From Amycolatopsis acidiphila (GTDB lineage Bacteria > Actinomycetota > Actinomycetes > Mycobacteriales > Pseudonocardiaceae): a DNA stretch of 64,000 bases. Position numbers and translations under genes: made by a program. Of this stretch, positions 50,077 through 57,668 are shown in pieces (the first letter of the stretch is position 1; each line of letters begins with the position of its first letter). A model generated the notes under the pieces. The model worked only from the letters and a program-made list of their open reading frames with translations. It did no database searches and was not told where the DNA came from. Location: positions 4,898,001 through 4,962,000 of the forward strand of contig NZ_CP090063.1 of assembly GCF_021391495.1 (NCBI RefSeq). Reading direction: 5' to 3'.

Positions 50077-51201
50077 TCACGGTCGTCCCACTGGCAGGCC
50101 GTCGGCGCCACGGGCCGCCAGCAGCCGCCGGTGGTAGCCGGGCGTGCCGAGCAGCACCTCGTCGGCACGGGCCCGTTTGAAGTACAGCTGCGCGGGATGC
50201 TCCCAGGTGAAGCCGATCCCGCCGTGGATCTGGATGTTCTCCGTGGCGCAGCGGACGAAGCCCTCCGAGCACACCGCCTTCGCCAGGCTCGCGAGCACCG
50301 GCGCCTCGGAACTGCCCTCGGCCGCGGCCTCGGCCGCGAACAACGCCGCCGAGCGGGCCAGCTCGACCGCGACCAGCAGGTCCGCGCATTTGTGCTTGAT
50401 CGCCTGGAAGGACCCGATCGGGCGGCCGAACTGCACCCTCGTGCGGGCGTGGTCGACGGCCATGTCCAGGCTGCGCTGCGCCGCGCCGACCTGCTCGCTC
50501 GCCAGGTAGACCGCGCCGAGGTCGAGCGTGCGGGACAACGCGGGCCAGCCCGCGCCCTCCTCACCGAGCAGCCGCGCCGGGGTCGCGTCGAACGTGACCG
50601 TCGCGAACGAGCGGGTGGGGTCCAGCGCCTCGACGGGTTCCCGCGTCAGGCCGCTCGCGGTCGCCTCGACGGCGAACAGGCTCACCCCCGCGCTGGTTCT
50701 GCCTGCCACCACGAGGAAATCGGCCGCACCCCCGTCGAGGACGTAGGTCTTGCGCCCGGACAGCCGCCATCCGTCGCCACCGGTGGCGGCCAGCCGGACG
50801 CCCGGCTCGTCCCAGCGTCCACCGTCCTCGGTGAGCGCGAGCGTGCCGATCCGGTCGCCGCTGACGATTCCGGGCAGGTACTCGGCGCAGGCCCGCTCGT
50901 CACCGCAGGCGAGCAGCGCGGTCGCGGCGAGCCCGGCGCTGGCGAGGAACGGCGCGGTCAGCAGCACCGCTCCCATCTCCTCGAACACCACCGCCAGCTC
51001 CACCGGCCCGCAGCCGGCGCCGCCGTAGCGTTCGGGAACGGCCAGCCCGTGCAGACCCACCTGCCTGGCCATCACCGACCACAGCTCACGGTCGTGTCCG
51101 GAAGCCTGCTCCGGCACCGTGGTCCGTGCCGCACGATCGGCAAGCAGTTCCCGCACCGTCTTGCGCAGGTACACCTGCTCCTCGGTCAGCACGCCCCGCA
51201 C
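50077..51201 (-). CDS. acyl-CoA dehydrogenase, probable non-catalytic or heteromeric partner type
   Basis: A 374-residue dehydrogenase-fold protein. The N-terminal helical domain and C-terminal QIHGGIGFTWEHPAQLY segment are clear, but the FAD loop reads LALTEDGGRWDE instead of SEPxAGSD, and the C-terminus (VLLGTPGYHRRLL) lacks a GTSEI motif. It resembles the N-terminal half of the fused enzyme at 46778-48901 and the weaker subunits of alpha2beta2 FadE enzymes. I infer that it pairs with the dehydrogenase encoded next to it. GTG 51201 has GAGGAGG upstream, and the promoter island at 51214-51245 lies just beyond. Confidence 0.87.
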   Translation of the reverse strand: MRGVLTEEQVYLRKTVRELLADRAARTTVPEQASGHDRELWSVMARQVGLHGLAVPERYGGAGCGPVELAVVFEEMGAVLLTAPFLASAGLAATALLACGDERACAEYLPGIVSGDRIGTLALTEDGGRWDEPGVRLAATGGDGWRLSGRKTYVLDGGAADFLVVAGRTSAGVSLFAVEATASGLTREPVEALDPTRSFATVTFDATPARLLGEEGAGWPALSRTLDLGAVYLASEQVGAAQRSLDMAVDHARTRVQFGRPIGSFQAIKHKCADLLVAVELARSAALFAAEAAAEGSSEAPVLASLAKAVCSEGFVRCATENIQIHGGIGFTWEHPAQLYFKRARADEVLLGTPGYHRRLLAARGADGLPVGRP

Positions 51202-51213
51202 CCGGCCTCCTCG

Positions 51214-51245
51214 TATTGCTAAATCAGATAGATAATTAAGCAGTA
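51214..51245 (-). promoter_or_regulatory. operator/promoter of the dehydrogenase operon
   Basis: TATTGCTAAAT (51214-51224) and ATTAAGCAGTA (51235-51245) form an inverted repeat with 9 of 11 positions matching around a 10-nt spacer. On the minus strand the core reads TTAATTATCTATCTGATTTA, similar to the motifs at 9249 and 32383. It sits 13 bp upstream of the GTG at 51201. Confidence 0.5.
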
Positions 51246-51282
51246 TAGGCGAGGTGGTGTGCCGGTTCCACTGTCAGCCGCG

Positions 51283-52854
51283 TCATACCCCGTCCGCGGC
51301 GAAGCGGCGCCGCAAGGCCGGCTTGGACGTCTTGCCCAGCCCGGTGCGGGGCAGCTCGTCGACGATCTCCAGCTGCTCGGGCAGCTTCTGCGGCATCAGG
51401 CCGGCCTCGCGCAGGTAGCCCGTGATCTCCGCCAGCGTGGGCCGGACGTCTCCCCGCAGCGTCACGACCGCGCACACCCGCTCGCCCCGGTCGGCGTCGG
51501 GCAGCCCGATCACCGCGGCCTCGGCCACCGCCGGATGCCCGACCAGCAGCGTCTCCAGCTCGACCGGGCCGATCTTCTCGCCCTTGCGGATGATCACGTC
51601 CTTGAGCCGGCCCGTCACCTCCACGTGCCCGTCGGGCCGCAGATGCCCCAGGTCCCCCGTCCGGAACCAGCCGTCGGCGGTGAAGGCCTCGGCGGTCTGC
51701 GCCGGATCGGTGTAGCCGCGGAACACCGCGGCGCCCTTCACCTGCACCTCGCCGTCGGCACCGGGCGGCAGCACGTCCTCGCCGTCGGCGATCCGGACCT
51801 GGTTGCCCGGGATCGGCCTGCCCTCGGTCTCGGCGAGCTGCTCGGCACTGTCCTGCGGGGAGGCCACGCAGATCATCGGCACCTCGGTCATCCCGTAGTC
51901 ATGGGCCAGCGTCGCGCGCAGTTCCGCCCGCACCGCGTGGAACACGCTGGGCGGGCACGGCGCGCCACCGCCCTTGAGCAACCGCAGGCTCGGCACCAGC
52001 AGGTCTCCCGGCGGCCGTTTCCGCTGCTCGGCGAGCAACGCGGTGTAGAACACGGTGGAGCCGCCGGTCGTCGTCACCCGGTGCCGCCGGAACACCTCGG
52101 CCGTGCCCGCCGGGTCGAACGCCTCGACCAGCACCACCGGGAAACCGCCCAGCAACGCGGTCATCAGGTAGACGATGCCGCCGATGTGCGCGATGGGGTA
52201 CGGCATCGAGCCGACGTCGTCGGGCTGACTGCCGAGACCGCTGCGCACTGTGAAGCCGCGGGCGGCGGCGAGCAGCGAGCCGTCGGCGTGCCGCGCACCC
52301 TTGGGCAGTCCCGAGGAACCCGAGGTGAAGTAGATCCACCGGGTGTCGCCGGAAGGGCCGGGCGCGGCGGGCAGCCCAGCGGTGTCGGCCGACTCCGGCG
52401 CGTCCACGCCGATCGTCAGCACCCGGGGCCGCTGCGGGAACCCCCGGGCCATGGCGGCGTAGTCGAACCCGTGCCAGGTACCCGGCACGAGCATCACCTC
52501 GGCGGCCGAGGCCGCCACCGCCGACCCCGTCTCCCGTTCGCGGTACATCGGGATCACCGGCGCCTGCACCGCGCCAAGCCGGGCCAGCGCCGCCATCACC
52601 AGGACGGTGCTCAGCCGGGTCGGCAGCTGCCACCCCACCCGGGTGCCCGGCCCGATGCCCTGCGCGAACAGCGCCGCCGCCACCCGCTCCGCCCGCTCGT
52701 GGAACCCCGCGAAGGTGAGCGAGCCGTCCCGCTCGTCAAACAACATCGGCCGCGTGCCGCTGAGCTCTGCCCGCCGGCGCACCAGGTCCCAGAAACCCTC
52801 CGCGGCCATCAGTTCATCGTGGGCAACCGGAACAACGGAACCGCTGGTCGACAC
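51283..52854 (-). CDS. AMP-forming acyl-CoA ligase
   Basis: A 523-residue ANL ligase with YFTSGSSGLPKGARHAD, DYGMTEVPMIC, WFRTGDLGHLRPDG, GRLKDVIIRKGEKIGP and the Lys in RTGLGKTSKPAL. It is the apparent paralogue of the ligase at 931-2499, sharing the WQLPT-ARLGAVQ region and the RKGE/RGGE hinge layout. It may activate the same or a side-chain-shortened acid. It lies upstream of the dehydrogenase operon, separated by the 51214-51245 promoter, and is transcribed divergently from the hot-dog protein at 53002. Confidence 0.89.
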   Translation of the reverse strand: MSTSGSVVPVAHDELMAAEGFWDLVRRRAELSGTRPMLFDERDGSLTFAGFHERAERVAAALFAQGIGPGTRVGWQLPTRLSTVLVMAALARLGAVQAPVIPMYRERETGSAVAASAAEVMLVPGTWHGFDYAAMARGFPQRPRVLTIGVDAPESADTAGLPAAPGPSGDTRWIYFTSGSSGLPKGARHADGSLLAAARGFTVRSGLGSQPDDVGSMPYPIAHIGGIVYLMTALLGGFPVVLVEAFDPAGTAEVFRRHRVTTTGGSTVFYTALLAEQRKRPPGDLLVPSLRLLKGGGAPCPPSVFHAVRAELRATLAHDYGMTEVPMICVASPQDSAEQLAETEGRPIPGNQVRIADGEDVLPPGADGEVQVKGAAVFRGYTDPAQTAEAFTADGWFRTGDLGHLRPDGHVEVTGRLKDVIIRKGEKIGPVELETLLVGHPAVAEAAVIGLPDADRGERVCAVVTLRGDVRPTLAEITGYLREAGLMPQKLPEQLEIVDELPRTGLGKTSKPALRRRFAADGV

Positions 52855-52935
52855 ATCGAGCCCTTTCTACTCAGCCCCCGGACGGGGAACGCCCGGCGCG
52901 GGCCGCGTCCGACGGGCGGACCGAACCTCGACGTT

Positions 52936-52966
52936 CAGCTCAAATAGTAGAATAATTTGCCGCATG
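52936..52966. promoter_or_regulatory. A+T-rich divergent promoter region
   Basis: The stretch CTCAAATAGTAGAATAATTT (52938-52957) lies between the ligase (minus) and the hot-dog gene (plus). The A+T content contrasts with its surroundings, but no clear inverted repeat is visible. Confidence 0.35.
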
Positions 52967-53001
52967 AGCAACAGCCATCGGCGGAGCGGAGGGGAACCGG
53001 C

Positions 53002-53400
53002 ATGACCGACTTCGACACCGGCGATGGCCGGACCGCGACGCGGCCGTCGCCGCGCCGGAGCCATCCCGCGCCCGGGCTCCCACGGGTCGGCTCGGCCGGG
53101 CCGGCCCGGGAGTACGCCCCCGCCGGAACGTTGACGAGCTCCGGCGGCATCACGGCGCAGGCACTGGCGACCGCGCTTCTCGCGTCCTACGCGGCCGAGT
53201 GGCTGGGGAGCATGGAGATGCGCGAGCTCCAGGCACGCTTCCGCGCCCCCGTCCGGCCCGACGACGTCCTCACCTGCGCCGGCGACGTCACGGCAGTAGA
53301 GCGCGACGGTGCCGGGTGGGCGGTCACCGTCGCGCTCACCGCGGTCCGGCCGAACGGGCAGGTGGTGATCAACGGCTCGGCGGTGTTGCTGCGATCGTGA
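53002..53400 (+). CDS. hot-dog-fold protein resembling the C-terminal half of MaoC
   Basis: A 132-residue protein. SSGGITAQALATALLASYAAEW is the central hot-dog helix, and LQARFRAPVRPDDVLTCAGDV is the typical C-terminal MaoC strand pair. The catalytic D-x4-H motif of hydratase-2 is absent. The residues before the helix are Pro/Arg-rich and low in complexity. It may be a non-catalytic partner, as in heteromeric ChsH1/ChsH2-type hydratases, or a thioesterase-like relic. ATG 53002 is preceded by GGAGGGG. The gene butts against the truncated dehydrogenase at 53408. Confidence 0.7.
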   Translation: MTDFDTGDGRTATRPSPRRSHPAPGLPRVGSAGPAREYAPAGTLTSSGGITAQALATALLASYAAEWLGSMEMRELQARFRAPVRPDDVLTCAGDVTAVERDGAGWAVTVALTAVRPNGQVVINGSAVLLRS

Positions 53401-53407
53401 CGGCGGC

Positions 53408-53841
53408 CTACGCACCCTCCGCCTTGACCTCAGCCGCCCGGCGCGGATGTCTTCGGCACGGCCGCTGACCGGCGCGTCGAGCACCGTCACCCGCCGCCGG
53501 GCCCCCTCCTCGGCCAGCCGCCGGATGCCACCGGCCGACATCGTCGCGTGCTGGATGATCACCGAGCCGGGCCGGGCGGTGCGCAGCAGCCCGCCCTCCC
53601 CCGTCATGATCTCGAAGACCTGCTCCTCGGAGAACGGGCACAGCGCGAGCACCTCGGCCGACGCGGCGAGCTCGGCCACGGAGGCGGCCGGCGCGGCACC
53701 GAGTGCGGTGAACCGTTCGCGCACGTCCGCCTTCCGGGCGAAGAGGCGGACCGCGACCCCGGCGGCCAGCAGCCGCTCCACCATCGGCCCGCCCATCGAG
53801 CCGGCACCGACGAAGCCGATGTCCGGCGCAGCCTGAACCAT
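53408..53841 (-). pseudogene. truncated 3-hydroxyisobutyrate dehydrogenase-like gene
   Basis: An intact start (ATG 53841 with AAGGAG upstream) leads into a Rossmann domain: IGFVGAGSMGGPMVERLLAAG, CPFSEEQVFEIM, VIIQHATMSAGG, VLDAPVSGRAEDIRAG. About 140 residues in, similarity to the 3-hydroxyisobutyrate dehydrogenase/6-phosphogluconate dehydrogenase family stops, where the family normally reads DAPVSGG followed by a helical C-terminal domain. The frame then continues only as the antisense of the hot-dog gene to 52867. A shift of frame gives AEVKAEGA then a stop at 53408. I read this as a deletion remnant. Confidence 0.65.
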
Positions 53842-53984
53842 TCGCGACTCCTTTGTCGGGCGTGAGCGGGAAGCGAAAAGCGATGATCCCCGCACGACTG
53901 GTGCGCTCCGGGACGCTACTAAGGATAGTGTCAACTTTCAAGGGCGCGCCCTGCGGACGGTTGCCCCGTCCTATGCTGAGCAGG

Positions 53985-55373
53985 ATGAACGGCGATCTTG
54001 CGGCGGGCGCGGACCGCGGGACGGCCGCGGCACAGGACAACGCGCGGCCGGTCGTGGACACCCGTCGCCTGCCCGTCCGGCGGCGGGCGCCGTACGCCGT
54101 GAGCCCGTCCATCGGCCCGGAAGGCGCGCGCGCCTGCCTGGAGCTGATCGAAGCCGGTCACCGGCTCTTCACCGAACGCGGTTACCACGCCACCACCACG
54201 ACGGCCATCGCCGAGGCGACCGGCCGCTCCGACGCGGCGTTCTACCAGTACTTCGACGGCAAGCAGGCACTGTTCCTGCTGCTGTTCGAGAACCTGGGGC
54301 GCGACCTCGTGGCCCAGTTCGCCGCGCTGCCCCCGATCGCCGCCACCCCGGCGGGACTGGCCGCCCTGCGCGAGTGGCTGGCCGGGCTCGGCGCGGTCCT
54401 GAACCGCCATTCCGCGTCGTTGCTGGAGTGGCCCACCCCGGACGAAGCCGACGAAGAGCCGTCGGAAAACCCCCAGGAGGCCTACATCGCCCGGCTCGCC
54501 GGCGCGTTCCGCGACCGGCTCCCGCACGCGGACTTCGCGGGGCTGTCCCCCCGCGCCGTGGCACTCGTGGTCACCAGCCTCACGGCGTACGGCCATTTCG
54601 TCCTGGACGTACGCAACCGCGGCTTGCGCACGGAGGCGACCGCGCCGGCCGTCCTCGACGACGCCCTCTCCCGGGTCGTCCACCGCAGCCTGTTCCCGGA
54701 CGCCTACCCGGCGCGGAAACCCGGCCGGCCGGGCGGGCCGGGCGGCGTCCACCCGCCGGCGCGGTCCGCCCCGGAACAACTGCCGGGCCTGCGCAGGCCG
54801 GTGACCCGCCGCGGCCACGCGACGATCAAGAAGATCACCGAAGCGGCCATCGCCACGTTCGAGGCGCGGGGCCTGGCCGGTACCAGTGTCAACGACATCA
54901 TCGCGGCCGCCGGGGTCGCGCACGGCACCTTCTACACCTACTGGGCCGACCGGGCGGCGATCGTCGCGACGTTGACGCACCAGGCCGCCGAGGCGGTGCT
55001 CGCCCACCTCGCCACCCTGCTCGACGCCGGCTCCACCGCCGAACTGGGCGCCTGGCTCGCCGGCTGGCTCGACGTCGTCGCCGACCACGGGCCCGTCCTG
55101 CACGTCTGGGCCGCCGACATCGTCGACGAGCCCCTCCTGCAACCACTGGGCATCGAGGTCGACGACCGGCTGCGCGACGTGGCGAACCGGCTCCTCGCGG
55201 ACTCACCGGTACTGGACGGTCTCGACGAGAACGCCCGCACCACCGCGTTGTGGACGGTACTGGCCGAACTGCCCCGGTCCGCGTGGCGGCGCAACCCGGT
55301 GCTCACCCGGGACGAGGTGCTGCGGGCACAGACGCTGCTGCTGGCCCGTGGTTTCCTGGGCTGGCCGCTCTAG
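53985..55373 (+). CDS. tandem double TetR-family regulator
   Basis: A 462-residue protein with two complete TetR units. The first DNA-binding domain is near residues 50-90 (TTTAIAEATGRSDAAFYQYF). The second is near residues 280-325 (GTSVNDIIAAAGVAHGTFYTYW), each followed by its own helical ligand domain. The linker is Pro/Gly-rich (ARKPGRPGGPGG). Ordinary TetR proteins act as homodimers of about 200 residues; a tandem could bind as a pseudo-dimer or contact two operators. I chose ATG 53985; ATG 53973 is also possible, and the upstream frame to 53853 is unlikely. It lies next to the truncated dehydrogenase. Confidence 0.85.
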   Translation: MNGDLAAGADRGTAAAQDNARPVVDTRRLPVRRRAPYAVSPSIGPEGARACLELIEAGHRLFTERGYHATTTTAIAEATGRSDAAFYQYFDGKQALFLLLFENLGRDLVAQFAALPPIAATPAGLAALREWLAGLGAVLNRHSASLLEWPTPDEADEEPSENPQEAYIARLAGAFRDRLPHADFAGLSPRAVALVVTSLTAYGHFVLDVRNRGLRTEATAPAVLDDALSRVVHRSLFPDAYPARKPGRPGGPGGVHPPARSAPEQLPGLRRPVTRRGHATIKKITEAAIATFEARGLAGTSVNDIIAAAGVAHGTFYTYWADRAAIVATLTHQAAEAVLAHLATLLDAGSTAELGAWLAGWLDVVADHGPVLHVWAADIVDEPLLQPLGIEVDDRLRDVANRLLADSPVLDGLDENARTTALWTVLAELPRSAWRRNPVLTRDEVLRAQTLLLARGFLGWPL

Positions 55374-55381
55374 GGATTGTT

Positions 55382-55711
55382 TCAGTCGCTGGCGGGCAGG
55401 GGCTTGGCCTCCTTCAGCACGACCGGTGCCCCGTCGGCCGTGATGGCGTGTTCGCCCGGCTTGGTCACCAGCAGCTCGAGCCCGCCGTCGCCGACGGTGT
55501 AGCGCTTGCCCAGCTGGGTGCCGCCACCCGCACCGGTCGCGGTCAGCGCCTGTTCCGGCCGGGCAGCCGGGTCGATCATCGGATGACCGCCACAGGCCAG
55601 CTCCACCCCGGTCGCGGGCGGACGCACGAGGATGATCTCCGTCGCGTCCACCTGGCTACGCAGCCGCGTTCCCGGCCTGAGCTCCACTCCGGCTCCTTCC
55701 GCCTTCGCCAC
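55382..55711 (-). CDS. small conserved-looking protein of unknown function
   Basis: A 109-residue protein: RPGTRLRSQVDATEIILVRPP, GVELACGGHPMIDP, then GGTQLGKRYTVGDGGLELLVTKPGE and a C-terminal VVLKEAKPLPASD. The Gly-rich beta-strand pattern suggests a small beta-barrel. I believe similar short proteins occur next to ligase/crotonase genes in other actinobacteria, but no function is known to me. It converges on the tandem TetR with an 8-bp gap and is divergent from the thiolase stub, sharing the A+T-rich island at 55741-55776. Confidence 0.65.
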   Translation of the reverse strand: MAKAEGAGVELRPGTRLRSQVDATEIILVRPPATGVELACGGHPMIDPAARPEQALTATGAGGGTQLGKRYTVGDGGLELLVTKPGEHAITADGAPVVLKEAKPLPASD

Positions 55712-55740
55712 CGCGCCTGTCGCGGTGCGCCACCCCAGCA

Positions 55741-55776
55741 GATTAACAGTTAAATAATTGATCTTCTACTTCTGTT
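55741..55776. promoter_or_regulatory. A+T-rich divergent promoter with AACAG/CTGTT pair
   Basis: AACAG (55745-55749) and CTGTT (55772-55776) flank an A+T-rich core between the 109-residue gene (minus) and the thiolase stub/crotonase (plus). The CAGTTAAAT word resembles 18840 and 35585. Confidence 0.4.
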
Positions 55777-55805
55777 GAGCTGATTGGCCGCCTACGATCG
55801 GGACC

Positions 55806-55928
55806 ATGCCTGAAGCAGTCATCGTCGCGGCCTGCCGCACCGCCATCGGCACCTCCTTCAAGGGAAGCCTCACCGAGACACCCGCCACCGACCTCGCCGC
55901 GCCCGTCGTCGAAGCGGTCCGGCCGTGA
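55806..55928 (+). pseudogene. 5' stub of an acetyl-CoA acetyltransferase (thiolase)
   Basis: Forty codons from ATG 55806 read PEAVIVAACRTAIGTSFKGS and then TPATDLAAPVVEAVRP before a stop. This is the canonical thiolase N-terminus (VIVxAxRTxIG, then the first helix), cut off roughly 340 residues early. The stop lies in the GTGA overlap with the crotonase at 55925, so the stub may now serve only as a translated leader for that gene. A deletion fusing a thiolase start to the crotonase is the simplest reading. Confidence 0.72.
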
Positions 55929-56701
55929 CCGGGACCGTCCACCTGGTCCGGACCGGCCGGGTGCGGCGCATCGTGCTCGACCGCCCGGACGCGGCGAACG
56001 CGCTGGACATGTCGATGGCACGGCAACTGCGGAAGGCGGTCGCCGAGCTCGACCGCGACACCGGCTGCGTCCTGATCCAGGCGGAAGGGCGTGCCTTCTG
56101 CGCGGGAGGCGACGTCGCCGCCTTCGCCGCGGCCGAACCGCCCGGGCAGTTCCTGGCCGAGCTGGCCGAGGTGGTGCACGAGTCGGTCGCGGCGCTGGCC
56201 GCCGCCGAGTTCCCCGTGGTCGCCGCGGTGCAGGGCTGGGCGGCGGGCGCCGGGATGAGCCTGGCCGCGATCTGCGACATCGTCCTCGCCGGGACCTCGG
56301 CGCGGTTCCGGGCCGCCTACCCGGGGGTCGGGCTCTCTCCCGACGGCGGGCTGTCCTGGTCGCTGCCCCGGCTGGTCGGGCGCTCCCGGGCAGCCGAGCT
56401 CCTGCTGGGCAACCGCGCCGTGGACGCCGAGGAGGCGGCCGCGATCGGGCTCGTCGCGAGGGTCGTGCCCGACGCGGAGCTGCGTGACGAGGCGCTCGCG
56501 CTCGCCACGCGGCTGGCCGACGGCCCGACCGAGGCACTGGGGCGCACCAAGAAGCTGCTGTTCGAGGGGCACCCGTCGCTCGTCGGCCAGCTGGCGGCGG
56601 AAGCCGCGTCGATCGCGCTGTGCGCGGATGGCCCCGAGGGACGTGCCGGTGTCGCGGCCTTCGTCGAAGGCCGGGCACCGGTGTTCCACCCGGAGCCGTG
56701 A
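55925..56701 (+). CDS. enoyl-CoA hydratase/isomerase, PaaG-like
   Basis: A 258-residue crotonase-fold enzyme: LDRPDAANALD near residue 18, FCAGGDVAAF near 58, QGWAAGAGMSLAAICDI (oxyanion loop), then AYPGVGLSPDGGLSW. The Asp in SPDGG with no Glu at the PEI position is typical of PaaG-type isomerases rather than hydratases; a Glu is retained in RAAELLLG. It could isomerise a double bond or an epoxide-type intermediate. GTG 55925 overlaps the stop of the thiolase stub, and the promoter is probably at 55741-55776. Confidence 0.87.
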   Translation: MTGTVHLVRTGRVRRIVLDRPDAANALDMSMARQLRKAVAELDRDTGCVLIQAEGRAFCAGGDVAAFAAAEPPGQFLAELAEVVHESVAALAAAEFPVVAAVQGWAAGAGMSLAAICDIVLAGTSARFRAAYPGVGLSPDGGLSWSLPRLVGRSRAAELLLGNRAVDAEEAAAIGLVARVVPDAELRDEALALATRLADGPTEALGRTKKLLFEGHPSLVGQLAAEAASIALCADGPEGRAGVAAFVEGRAPVFHPEP

Positions 56702-56707
56702 CGCTCC

Positions 56708-57310
56708 CTAGTTCTGCACCAGCTCGGTGTGCGCCCGCTGGATCAGGTGCTCCATGAGCACGAGGAGCACGTCCTTGCCGGAGTCGCGGTGCCGGGCGTC
56801 GCAGAGCTTGACCGGGACGTAGTCGTCGAGGTCGAGCGCGTCGCGAACCTCGTCCGTGGTGTAGGTGGGCGCGCCGTCGAAACAGTTGACCGCCACCACG
56901 AACGGGATCTCCCGCCGCTCGAAGAAGTCGACCGCGGCGAAGGAACCGTCCAGGCGGCGGGTGTCGGCGAGCACGACGGCGCCCAGCGTGCCGCGGGCGA
57001 GCTCGTCCCAGAGGAACCAGAACCGGTCCTGTCCCGGCGTGCCGAAGATGTAGAGGATCAGCTCGGGGTTGATCGTGATCCGGCCGAAGTCCATGGCGAC
57101 GGTGGTGGTCGTCTTCGCCTCGACACCGGTGAGGTCGTCCACCCCGGCGCTCAGCTCGCTGAGCATCTCCTCGGTCCGCAGCGGCGCGATCTCGCTCACC
57201 GCGCCGACCATCGTGGTCTTGCCGACTCCGAAGCCGCCGGCGATGAGGATCTTGACCGCCGCGGCGGCCAGCTCCGGTTCGCCCGGATGGTCAGAGCTTA
57301 CGAATGCCAT
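56708..57310 (-). CDS. cvnD: conservon small GTPase-like ATP/GTP-binding protein (CvnD type)
   Basis: A 200-residue P-loop protein, GGFGVGKTTMVGAVSEI near residue 25, with DDLTGVEAKTTTTVAMDFGRI (switch-like region), FGTPGQDRFWF in the DxxG-like position and a VAVNCFDG segment. It matches the CvnD GTPase of actinobacterial conservons, which resemble eukaryotic G-protein systems and sense or transmit signals at the membrane. It is the last gene of the four-gene operon and overlaps the DUF742 gene by 20 bp. Confidence 0.93.
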   Translation of the reverse strand: MAFVSSDHPGEPELAAAAVKILIAGGFGVGKTTMVGAVSEIAPLRTEEMLSELSAGVDDLTGVEAKTTTTVAMDFGRITINPELILYIFGTPGQDRFWFLWDELARGTLGAVVLADTRRLDGSFAAVDFFERREIPFVVAVNCFDGAPTYTTDEVRDALDLDDYVPVKLCDARHRDSGKDVLLVLMEHLIQRAHTELVQN

Positions 57311-57668
57311 TCAGAACCGCCTGCAGTAGTTTGATGTCCGGGGAGCCCGTCCGGCTCGGCGAGGGCGGGGACCGGAAGATCAGGTACCCGTCGTTGATGA
57401 GGTCGCCGATCAGGATCTTCGTGACCACCAGGGGGAGATGGAGCTTCGCCGAGACCTCTGCCACCGACAGCGCGGACTGGCACATCCGGACGATCTCCGC
57501 GTGCTCGGGCTCGAGCAGCCGCGCCCGGGACTCCGAGCGCACCGCGACGACGAGCGTGATGATGTCCAGATCGTGCCGTGCGTCGCTGGTCCGCCCACGC
57601 GTCACCGCGTAGGGGCGCACCAGCGGACCTGCCGCTTCGTCGAACCAGGGTTCGCGGCGGTGCGTCAT
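57291..57668 (-). CDS. cvnC: conservon DUF742 protein (CvnC type)
   Basis: A 125-residue DUF742 protein with the LVRPYAVTRGRT start, VRMCQSALSVAEVSAKLHLPL and VVTKILIGDLINDGYLIF segments, which resemble a winged helix. DUF742 proteins are the third member of conservons and probably mediate protein-protein contacts between the roadblock protein and the GTPase. It overlaps its neighbours on both sides, consistent with one polycistronic unit. Confidence 0.92.
   Translation of the reverse strand: MTHRREPWFDEAAGPLVRPYAVTRGRTSDARHDLDIITLVVAVRSESRARLLEPEHAEIVRMCQSALSVAEVSAKLHLPLVVTKILIGDLINDGYLIFRSPPSPSRTGSPDIKLLQAVLNGIRKL

Noticed and set aside
52867..53407. C-terminal continuation of the 3-hydroxyisobutyrate dehydrogenase-like frame
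   Set aside because: It is Arg/Pro-rich antisense of the hot-dog gene and lacks the family's helical domain; treated as run-through of a truncated gene.
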